Of a stretch of DNA of 64,000 bases, positions 18,701 to 30,077 are shown piece by piece; positions within the stretch are counted from its first letter, which is position 1; each line of letters opens with the position of its first letter. Position numbers and translations under genes: made by a program. Source of the stretch: Piscicola geometra (Eukaryota > Annelida > Clitellata > Hirudinida > Piscicolidae); NCBI GenBank assembly GCA_943735955.1, contig OX030961.1, positions 6,539,420 to 6,603,419 of the forward strand. Direction: 5' to 3'. The notes beneath the pieces were generated by a model. The model saw only the letters and a list, made by a program, of their open reading frames with translations. It did not search any database and had not been told where the DNA came from.

Positions 18701-20501
18701 TATTTTTCATAAAATATAAGGATCAATTTATCAAGATTGAAACAAAATGAGCCCATGCACACACAAAGCACACTCAAACCCCACATAAAACACAAACACA
18801 CTTTCACACACATGCACACATCTGTTGTTCCTTCAGCTGATGGAGCTGGGGAAGCTGGGCTTTGTTCATCCGCACCTTTGTTACCGCGTGCTCTATTGCA
18901 TCTTCTATTGTATGTATTAATAATAACAATAAATAATAATAGCATTTCATTATTAATAATTTTAAAGTTTATTTATCTACCGCCATTACGTTTTGCATTT
19001 AATTTATCACGCTTATTTGCCCTAATTATCTCTATGACCTACATTATGAGTGGTCTTTTGTTCGGGCTATTTCAATGGGTCTTCACACACGAAGCTCTAA
19101 TGCTTGCGTCAGGATGGGTACTCGCAAGCACCTCGGACGCGTTGCTAAGAGATGCTGCACAAGCAAGCCCCCTATCCACAATGCAGTGCAGTAAAATTGA
19201 AGATTTTTGCAAGGGTTATTTTGTAAAAGTGGGTTCAATGCCTAATCGCCATTACAGAAGAGGAAGTAACACTGATGCCGTGGCGTCACTCTTACATAAA
19301 CATATTCGCTTCAATTTATCTTATTTTATTCTAATGTATACTTTTTTATTTCTTTTTAATGCCATGTAACTTATTGTGTTTGATTTTATGTTTGTTTTAT
19401 CGTTTTTTTCGTATGTTCTTCTATTGTTTCCGATAATTATCACTATAGCAATACAAACACAAATAAACCTCAAATACACAACGCTAAGGATCTGCATAAG
19501 AATACGTAATTTGCATATGAAAAATTCCTACATATAGGGCCACATTAGCATCAGCAGACCTTAAAGCCACTTTAGCTAGTCCGCCTCCACGCCACTTGAG
19601 CAACACTCGACGCTGTATTGTGTTTAAAATCTGCTAATGAGGGTTTCAGCTTATTTTTTGGAGCAAATTTTAAAAATAATTTTATTTATAACCCATGGTT
19701 TTTTATCAATAACTGCCATATTATTACACCAACAATACAACAAAGTTATGTATATAACTTTTTATAGTGGAAAAAACATACAATTAATTATTGATTTTAT
19801 TTTTTATATTTATATTATTTTGACGAATTCTTTCTTCATTTGCAAGAACCCTCGTTTGAGAGGTTCCACCCTCATTCACCATTCAAGCAAATGCACAATT
19901 TAACCCTTTTCACAATTCACCCCCGTGCACAAGGCATCACCATTAATCACCAACCCAAGACCCATTTCCTGCCTGTGCGAGCAATAAATAAGGCACAATT
20001 GCTTTGTTCCCTGTCGTACTACCCTCTTCTATTTCACCCCTTTGCTGCCAACACACACACACATACATACACACACAAACATATACATACATACATACAT
20101 ACATACATACATACATACATACATACATACATACATACATACATACATACATACATACATACACACATACACACATACATACATATATATATACAAATAC
20201 ATGTTCTGAATTATGCAAGGATTGCATTGCGACATGGTGCTCATATTGGTGGATAAGTCTTGCATAAGGGACTTCCTTCAATGCAGGGAATGCCATTAAG
20301 GTTTGGGGTAATAGCAATGATGCCTTGGTGAGACATGCTGCCTGTATTTAAAACTACTGATTCCATATTTGAATATTCATGATTTAATTAACAATTACTT
20401 CCTTATTAGTTATTACATAACAATTAATCTCTGTCTATCCAGTTATAAATGTTTAATCCTCTCATGGATTTACTCTTCTTAAAACAAACACTCACACACA
20501 T

Positions 20502-20561
<60 letters not shown>

Positions 20562-21819
20562 ACACGCACACATACACAGAGAAAAACACACACACATGAG
20601 CAAGCACAAAAATACATTCCGAATTATTTGCATGGGTTGGTATTTGTGGCATTGCTAGATGCGCTCACTAAGCACCCATTAAAAGGTCATCAGTCTGCAC
20701 TGCCCCAGCAGCCTTATCTTGCCTTCTCACCATTCCATCGATTCAATTATCATTTTTATTGAAAGTGCCTCTAATGTCACTGAGTTGAGGCATCATTATA
20801 TTCGAGCTAATTGTACTAATTCGTCGTCTAATGATCTCCTTGGACATACCTCATGCGACCACCTTATGCAAGCCGAGACAATAGCTTTGTGTCTGCTTAT
20901 TGATTCCGCTTCACTACAAGCCGCCTCTCGCCTTCGTTTAAATCCCCGAATAGCGTCTCTTTAAACCCCATCTTTAGTTACTTTGAATTTGAAATAAGAT
21001 ATTTCATGAAATTCATAATTCTTTAAAATTCTCATAAAAATTTGCGTGTGATAAAATAAGAACAACGCCTTAACAAGCAATGTCTGTCTCGACTCCAACA
21101 ACCTCACACACCACTGCCCTCCTCACACACCACTGCCCTCCTCACAGGCTGCTGTCTCGAGTCGCCTGCAGTTTCCAGCCACTCTTCCCCATGCAGTCTC
21201 GTCAGCAGGTTTGTCTTTTGTGTTTTGTTCCTCGTTCAATGACACTGCTTCTATGGCCGTCTGGTAGTGTGGTGATGGAACAATGTGCTAGAATTTTTTA
21301 TGGCAGAGTAGGTTTTGCTTGAAATAATCCAGCCCTTATTCTTATTATGAATAACAAGGGTAATTATACGTTTCGTCAGTTGTGCGTAATATCAATCAAT
21401 GCCTGACCCTGACCCTGTTCCCCTATATGCACTTCTTGCTCGTCTGTTAGTTTGCCTGTGTGGTTGCCTCTATGCGCTTTTGTATGTGACAAGAATTTTA
21501 AACGCAGACAATAGAGCGTTAATGTATTTTTAAGGATGTGTGTTTTTAGGTTTTGCATGTGTTTAATGATTAATATAGGTGTTTTGCAACGGAAGACACG
21601 CATATCCGGTTAATGATACTAATTGTACTGCAATCAATACTAGTTAGACGCATCTGGCCATTATATTTAATTGTACCAAATGTATTATAGAAAGCTACAC
21701 TCAACACAATGAGCTTATTCATCGTAAATGTGATAATTGAGTTGCTGGTAGTTGTGATAGTAGTAGGGAGTAGTGTCAAGTAGAGAGTTGTAGTTGTGTT
21801 GCTGCTGCTGGCGGTGTTT

Positions 21820-21899
<80 letters not shown>

Positions 21900-24422
21900 C
21901 AGGGACGGGATGGCACATTATACATCAACATCTGCTTCAGTGAAGAGGCACTTGCTAACACTTGTGGGCTTCTTATTTAATTAAATGTTTGCGCTTATGT
22001 GGGACCGACTTTTTTTCTGAATTTCCAAGTTATAACATTGTCTTTGTCGAATTCACAGAAGTATTAAGCCGAAAAGCAGCACAAGGTTCAACCTGTTGAA
22101 GCGATTCGGCTCTGATCCAGTAAGATTTATAGATTATTCGATTTAGAATGATTAAGCAGCATATTAATAAATATAAATTCTGATTATAGCAATAAATGCA
22201 AAACTAAATTCGAATTCTGGTGACTTGCACAGATAGGAAATCAGCTGCCTCATGTGATGGTCAGGAGGCGATCGGAGGACAAGGAGAATTGCAGGAGTTT
22301 GAGGACGATAAGTGAACGTGGCATGGACATCTCTCCCTTCAAGTGCTCGCCATCTCACCTGCGCCCGAAGAGGGTGGCCTTCAGGAATGAGACCAACATC
22401 ATGAGCGCCTCCCACCGACGTCCCCTGGCATCGGTTAGTTTGCGATGGCTTGTCCTTGAGGATGCTTGTATGGGGCAGGTGTTGAGGCATTTAATAGCCT
22501 TGACACACAAGTTGGTTTAAGTCACCTTAATTCATTGATGTAAATTGCCATAGAGAAGCTCACCAACGTCATCCACGCTACACGACAGTCGTGCAGTCTG
22601 ATAGGAGACTTCCTGCACAGACAGGAGTCTTCAGACGATGGCTTCTTCGACCACGGCTCCAGCAACAGCAGCAACAGTTGCGACACTCCGAGCACCAAAG
22701 TTGACCTGCCCAAGAACTTTGAGCGTCTGTTGTTCTCTCCAGTGATCGATGCTGGTGTCTCACGCAGGACTGGCTCTGCTTCACCTCCTCCTTCTGCTGC
22801 CAATGGCAACTTCACCAGTCTCAAGATTAACAGCTTCAACATCGATGACTTTTCCACATGCAGCAACTTCCCCACAGTCTTCCAGTCGCCTGCCGCCTCG
22901 AACGAAGGCATCTTCAAACAACCCACCCTTCGCCTCAAGCCTGCACCAAACGCCGGCAACAAGATCGATTGCAAATTCTCGAGTGCTCGTGTTCTGCTCA
23001 GGTCTGAGTCGGTGAACAACGACCACAACACGTCTTCCTCTTCCTCCTCCTCTGACGACAGCCTCTGCATGGAGCCTGTCGACGCCAAGAGACGCAAGAA
23101 CAACGGAGGTCAAGTGCAAGGAAGGAAGCAGGTTCGTTTGGTGTTGTCTGTGCAAGGGGGCTTGTGAGTGTGGAAAATAGTGCTTATAGCGATGATTTCT
23201 TATCGTCCATTGTTTCCAGACTTTTTTATTCTTCCTACATAGCTGTCTCAAAATTTTTCGCAGCTGAAGAAGTGTCAGTCCATGGCAGCGTTGTCGATCA
23301 AGTCAGCATTGAAGCGAGACGAGGTGTGTCCCGACCTAATAGGCGACTTCACGCGGGAGTACAGTCTGCCGCTGGTGACCGGTCGGCACCAGGACCTCAA
23401 GTGCATCTCGATCGACACGATGGCACACCTCCTCTCCGACCACTACCAGCAACTCATCCTCGACTTCGTCATCGTCGACTGCAGGTACCCCTACGAGTTT
23501 GATGGTGGCCACATCAGAGGCGCCATCAACCTGCACTCGCACCAGCACATCCTCGACCGCTTCTTCAGCCCCTCCAAGAGCCCTCTCTGCCATCGCTTCA
23601 GCACCACCAGTTCTCCAGTGAGCGTCAGTAACAGCAGTTCTCCTTGCAACGAAACCTTACTGGCTGAAGACAGCAGCAGCAGCCACAACAGCTCTGACGA
23701 TGACAAAGAAAACTGTCTCAAACAGAGGTCCTCCAAGGCTAGCAGTAAGTCACTCCTGTTGCCCTATGTCTCAATCAATCAATAATTCATCCAACACATC
23801 ATTCAAGCACTCAACACTTCCTTCAATAATCTTTTTTTTTTAATCTAAAAAACTATCTTCCACCCCACAGAAGCTGCGAAGAGGTTCCAGGAGCGGAACA
23901 GCGAGAGGCGTTCGATCATCATCTTCCATTGCGAGTTCTCCTCCGAGAGAGGTCCTCAGATGTCGAGGTTTCTGAGGAGCAAGGACAGGGAGGAGAGCTT
24001 CTATCCCACGCTGAAGTACCCCGAACTGTACCTCCTCGAGGGCGGCTACAAGGTGCTGCTTCCGTGTGTGTCTTGCTGTGGTGTTGTGGTTAGGTGTTGT
24101 TTGCTGTTGTGTGATTTGGTGATGTTGTTTGTTGTGGTGGTTTGATTCATTGATGTGGTTGGTGCTGTATTGCAAGGGTGTTTTAAGGGCTTTCTATATG
24201 ACTGGCTCACCACTGAATCTCTCCATATTTTCACGTCCAACCAGCCTCCTACCACATCTCTACCACCAACAGGCCTTCTTCGAACAGCACCCAGGCCTTT
24301 GCGAGCCTCAGGGCTACGTTCAAATGCACCACCCTTGCTTCCAGGACCAGCTGAAGCTCTTCAAGTGCCGCTCCTCCTCCTCGCTCTTCAGCAAGTCATG
24401 TCCCAAGTCCCTGTGGAACTGA
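13386..24422 (+). CDS. cdc25: Cdc25-type dual-specificity phosphatase
   Basis: Removes inhibitory phosphates from CDK1/CDK2 to drive entry into S and M phase (family knowledge). Nine exons: 13386-13552, 16750-16835, 21148-21208, 22059-22119, 22233-22433, 22556-23131, 23264-23744, 23871-24052, 24273-24422. All junctions are GT-AG and in phase, giving 654 residues. The N-terminal regulatory half has DSGLGG and then CCLESP across exons 2-3, resembling the FCLDSP motif of Cdc25 N-termini, and [10 protein letters not shown] and KRVAFRNE in exon 5. The catalytic rhodanese-like domain starts near [20 protein letters not shown]. It contains [18 protein letters not shown] and the active site [10 protein letters not shown], with Cys565 and Arg571. 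It ends with [11 protein letters not shown] and [13 protein letters not shown] Ser/Asn-rich insert lies in exon 7 after DRFF. A KRRK-type basic stretch at the end of exon 6 could be a nuclear signal. Introns 1 and 2 (3.2 and 4.3 kb) are unusually long for this window. The four small 5' exons are less certain than the catalytic ones. Confidence 0.9.
15664..15731. repeat. (ACT)n microsatellite
   Basis: About 22 ACT units in the second half of cdc25 intron 1 (13553-16749). The rest of that intron is ordinary AT-rich sequence with tracts of CATT and TGTG, and I see no gene in it. Confidence 0.9.
17726..17812. repeat. (CATA)n microsatellite
   Basis: About 21 CATA units with two variants, in cdc25 intron 2 (16836-21147). 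Confidence 0.9.
20047..20195. repeat. (CATA)n microsatellite with flanking CA
   Basis: About 150 bp of CATA units bordered by CACACA tracts, in cdc25 intron 2. It produces spurious HTYIHTY and VCMYVCMY frames on the two strands. Confidence 0.9.
20489..20600. repeat. (CA)n microsatellite
   Basis: An imperfect CA repeat of about 100 bp near the 3' end of cdc25 intron 2. Confidence 0.9.
21816..21899. repeat. (GTA)n microsatellite
   Basis: About 27 GTA units between cdc25 exons 3 and 4. It is the same motif as the larger tract in the BOD1L-like gene. Confidence 0.9.
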
Positions 24423-24812
24423 TGGCTCTCTTGTTCAGGGTTTTGGCTAGCTTCAAGGCCTGAAGTCTTATGGGGATGGATGAATTGAGGAGATTGGTAT
24501 ATGATGGTGGGAGTCGTGTGTGGTTGAAAGAGGGTTGCCTTGTTGTGGTGGCTTGTTATTGTTGTCACTGTTTGTTGCTGATGTGGTCGATATCTTCGTC
24601 ACTTATTTATGTTATTGAGGCGTCCTTCGCGTGAGGTAGAGCCTCGAATGCCCTATTGACTGCTTCCTTCGAGACGGCCTCCAGTGACAGTATCTTGAGC
24701 AAGTGTGCACGTGACAAGTGTCTTAGTAGCTTATTCTTGCTCAGTTTATCAGTCATTGCCGTTTAATCTTGCATTGCTTTTGTCTACTTAATTATGAGTT
24801 AGCTAATAAGGT

Positions 24813-24851
<39 letters not shown>

Positions 24852-26180
24852 TGTGTTTATCTTTATCTTTAAGTAGGATTCAAAACAGACTCTAGTGTGT
24901 AGTCACTGTTAATTGGCGGTTCTACTGCTTCTTCAGCTTTGTTTTGTAGATTATTAAAAATATTGGATGCTCAAACATTATCGTAAAGTTGTTTATGGCT
25001 TATAATATGGGTATGGTGGTAGTTTCTATGGCGTTGTTGTTAGCGACAGCATTAGGTATTACATGTAATTATTGTTATTGTTGCTATGTAGTATGTTGGT
25101 TGCTCTTTCATTAGATGATGATTAGTAAATTGATTTTAAGACATTTTTATCCAATGCAAACTTATTGTTATGACGATTTTCATGAACCCTTGTTACTATA
25201 GCCACTATAACCTCTACTATCTAGGATTTTTCATTTCAGTATTTGTGTCTTCTGTGTGCGTGCATACAGCACACTAATGTGCGTGTGCTTCTGACACACA
25301 TTGCATACCTCTTTGTAACGCTTTTCTTTGGAACCGATTGTTTCATAATCTGGCAAATGTCAGATGCATGCATCTACAATATAACTGTTATATACGTGTC
25401 TTGTTTTGGAATATAGATTTCATTTAGATTTGGTTATCAGAATTTTTCGATGAAAACTAAACGTGCGTGCACTCTTTTATGATTTTTGCCGATGGCTGCC
25501 TATTTTGGAAGTGTCTGTGAACAGTGTGGATGTCGTGCTCACTGCTCTTGCATTACTAACTATTGTATTACTAATAATAAATATTGCATTATATAAATTG
25601 ATGACATTTTCATACATATAGCCACTTCACCAAGATATTTAATCTACTAATTCATTCCAACATTTCCGTACACTAATTTATGCATCTATCAATTCACAAA
25701 TGGTAACTCAAGGCAGCAGTTTATATGAAAGCTTTTTAATGCTTATTAATTTCTCGCAGCAAGAGCCTCCTAGACGCTAAAATGTAATGGCGTTCTCTAA
25801 AGACAGTTGAGATTGTTCCACTTATCAATTGTCGAATGGTTGTTACTTCGTATTGTAGCAATATATCTTTCGATTTATTTGTTTGGATAATTTTAATAAA
25901 TAAGTTTATTGTTTTTTTATTATCTTTAATCTGAAAGTGAGCTTAGAGAGGATTCTTACTAATTAACTCACCTTTTACACTTCATTTAGGCGTACCATGG
26001 AACTACATAAGAAAAGTGTAACTGAGCCTAGATAAATAAAATTAAAATAACTTGTAAAAAGACAAAAATGTGAAAAAAATATTGGTTTATCTGTGTTTAG
26101 TTAAGCGCTACACTATTAAAAATTTGGCTAACACTTAAATCTGTTTTTAAAACATTTAATAATTTGAATTTTAACCAAAA
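24423..26180. other. intergenic interval between cdc25 and the BOD1L-like gene
   Basis: It contains the cdc25 3' UTR, an (AAT)n tract at about 24812-24851 and AT-rich sequence up to the start codon at 26181. I see no gene or transposon end in it. Confidence 0.6.
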
Positions 26181-28963
26181 ATGGCTGACGAAAAATTCGT
26201 AAACTCGGTTATAGATCAATTAAAGAAGGAAGGATTGTTTGACCGTTTCAGAAAAGAGTCTTTGGCAGATGTTGACACCAAGGCACGTCTTCTAACGTTT
26301 CTATTCTTGGTTGAATATCTTAATTATTTAATAAAAAAAAATAATTTTATTTCATTTGAAAATTTGAAAATCTTTGCAGCCTGCCTACCAAAACCTAAAA
26401 ATGCGGGTGAATAATGTGGTAGACGAGTACTTGTCTAGACTAAGATGGAAGTCAGACATGAACAAGAACCAGGTGAGGGAGAACCTCAGAAAGCACCTCA
26501 ACGAGTGAGTTATCAATGACATGTTTCAGTTTTGCTTTTAATTCAGCAGTGCTTCTAATTAAAAAATAAATAGTTAATTGTAATTAGCAAATATTCTTAT
26601 TAAAATCGTTACTTTATGAGTGTATAATGATTGAATATTCAACTCTTGTCATACTTCCCTTCACTCATCATCACCAGTCAGCCTTCTCTGGCCGTCGGCA
26701 TTGACAGGGTGGTGAACCAGGCGGTCAATCTGATGCTCTTCTCCTCAGGCCGACACCTCATCGAACAAGTCATCTGCTCGCATCTCAACATAAACTGTCA
26801 GTCCCACTTGTAGTTCGCTGCTTGATGCTGTTGCTTGTATTGTTTTAGTTTTCATTTGTATGTTGTTGTTGTTGTAGTTACTTGTATGTTGTAGTTTTTT
26901 GTGTATTTTAGTTGTAGATGCGTGTGTTTTTATCGAACAGATAAAGGATCTTCAGACAAAGGTACTAAAGAGGCTCCAATGTCGTCAAAAACAAAAGAAA
27001 ATGCAAGTCAAAAAGCCAAGTCATCGTCTACATCAGATTTCTTAGCAAATTCAACGCCAGAAGATCAGTTTACAACTTTTCAACACACAACAATAGCATC
27101 GCAAAGGGAAACAGATACAACGTTTTCCACTTCAGCAAGCACCACAGCAACAACTGCCACCACTGCCACTGCGGCAATGACAGGCGTTGTTCCGATGGAC
27201 ATTGATGAGGCTGAGGAGGTAGCCAAGCCACCATCGCCACAAGAGTCTGTGTTCCCTCCTTCACCCCCACATGCAGCTTCTTCATTTGAGATGCTACAAC
27301 CATCCACCAGTTCTCCACCACCATCTGATGTCCACCACACCACTCCACCACCACCATCTGATGTCCACCACACCACTCCACCACCACCATCTGATGTCCA
27401 CCACACCACTCCACCACCACCATTTGATGTCCACCACACCACTCCACCACCACCATCTGATGTCCACCACACCATTCCACCACCACCATCTGATGTCCAC
27501 TACACCACTCCACCACCACCATCTGATGTCCACCACACCACTCCACCACCACCATCTGATGTCCACCACACCATTCCACCACCACCATCTGATGTCCACC
27601 ACACCACTCCACCACCACCATCTGATGTCTACCACACCACTCCACCACCACCATCTGATCAATCTTCTCCTCAACCATCCATTCCAAATCATCACTCATT
27701 CACTCCTCCATCTGTTCATCCATCCACTATTCTACCACCACAACCTCCAACCATTCCACCACCACACCCTCCCACCATCCCACCACCACACCCTCCCACC
27801 ATCTCACCACCACACCCTACCACCATCCTACCTCCACACCCACCACCTGACTTCCCTCCCCCCATGCCTCATCTACCCCCCTCACCAACTCCACCCCTCC
27901 CTAACTCTTCTTTACTCGACATCTCACCACCTCCTCCTCCTCCTCCTCCACCATCACCACCAACCTTTCCCCCTGCCCCACCAATCGATGACTCACCAAA
28001 CAGCTGTTTATTTCACCATACAAGAGATTATAAAAGGCAGCTGGTTGATGATGATGATGATGATGTAGGCATTGTAGGTGGTGTTGATGATGATGTTGAT
28101 GGTGATGATGATGATGATGTTGATAGAGACATTGGGGAGATGATGATGGATGGTGGAGGCATGGGAGGAGAGGGGGTGGTGGATGGTGGAGAGGTTGTTT
28201 TGACGGAAGAGGTGGTTGGTGATGATGATGATGGCATGATGTTTGCATGCGATGGTGATTATCATCACGACAACATCATCATCAGCAATGGAAAGGATGG
28301 TTATGATGATGGGGGTTGTGATGATGATGATGATGTAGTAATGGATAACCATACAAGCAATAACGTGGTAGCAGTAAGTGAAGGTGGTTGTGGTGTTGGA
28401 AGGGTCAGTGATGAAGTGGTGTCGGGTTTTGATAATGATTACAAACAACAAGAAAGCACTGATGATACCAATCTTGCTGATGCTTTTGATAATGATGAAA
28501 ATAATGATGAAGAAAAAGATGAGAGAAGTGATGATAATGGTATGACAAATCGTAACTTTGACAACAGTGATAATGATAGTAATCATTCAGTTAAACCTGA
28601 TGAGGTTGATGAAGAAGATGATGACGATGACGATGACGATGATGATGATGATGATGATGACATTTTCAATTTTCCTTATCATAAAGGTAGGTGGTATTTG
28701 ACTGCACAATTCGAATAATATCAATTTAACGTGTACCAACCATCTTCAATTTAACTAAATGTAACGAGCGCCCACCACCATCATCATCATCATCATCAAC
28801 ATCATCTGCAACGACGACAGCTGAACCACTGAGCAAGTACTCGCGAGAGGAGGCGAAGGAGGAGGAGAAGGAGATGATGAGGAAGATGAGAAGGATGCAG
28901 AGGAAAATGCAGCAGCAGGACAAGGTAGTAGTAGTAGTAGTCGTTGTGGTAGTAGTAGTCGTT

Positions 28964-29046
<83 letters not shown>

Positions 29047-29069
29047 CGCTGTAGTAGTAGTAGTAGTAT

Positions 29070-29164
<95 letters not shown>

Positions 29165-30030
29165 CCCTCTCTAAGTGGGCCAAGCTCAGTAATCTCTCAC
29201 TCAACCTCAAAAAATCATTTGAACTCATAGTCCATAATAGTTATAAACGCATCACACCACCAACTTTACATCCTTCCATTCAACGCACTAACAAACTCAC
29301 TATCTTAGGTATCACATTCACTGACACCCTTAACATTTCACCACACATAGATCACATTATCAATAAATGCTTTCAAACTTTTAATGCCATCAAAACAATC
29401 CGTTCCCATGGACTCTTTGGTGCCAAACTCTTTGACATCACTGAGTCCCTCATCATCTCTCACCTTAAGTATGCAGCTCCTTCTTGGTCTGGTTTTGCTA
29501 ATCAGCCTCACATTAAGCAACTCCAGTCCCTAATTAATAAACTCATAAGACTTAACTACCTTCTCTCTCTCTACCCATCTATCACTTCTATGTTTACCAC
29601 TTTAGACACCAAACTATTCTTTAAAATATCTACTAACTCTGACCACGTTCTTCACCATTTCTTACACCCCCTTAAAAAATCTACTCATAACTTAAGACCC
29701 CGTAAACAAAATTTTGATACCCCTATATATACTACGCTTGAAAGTAAAACATTCCTCCCTCATCTTCTTAAATATCACATTCTATAATTTACATTTATAT
29801 TTATATTATCATCTATGAATCTTATTACTTATTAATCTACTTAATTATTACCTATTCACCATATCCTTTGTCTTGTAGTAATTTTTTTTCAAACCATTAT
29901 CATTAGCATCAGTATCCTATAATTATCTACTATTATCTAGTATCTTATGCAACATGTAACATGGCCTGCGTCTGTTAAACCGTGATCAATAAAGACTATT
30001 AAAAAAAAATTAGTAGTAGTAGTAGTAGTT

Positions 30031-30077
<47 letters not shown>

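Noticed and set aside
19943..20317. Frames rich in VCMYVCMY or HTYIHTY
   Set aside because: They are translations of the CATA microsatellite in cdc25 intron 2.
27070..27699. Minus-strand frames with repeated HQMVVVEWCGG
   Set aside because: This is the antisense reading of the coding 33-bp repeat; the plus-strand frame continues the Shg1-domain gene.
28874..29230. Plus-strand frame ending in more than 80 valines
   Set aside because: The real exon ends at the donor 28924/28925; the valines are the (GTA)n intron.
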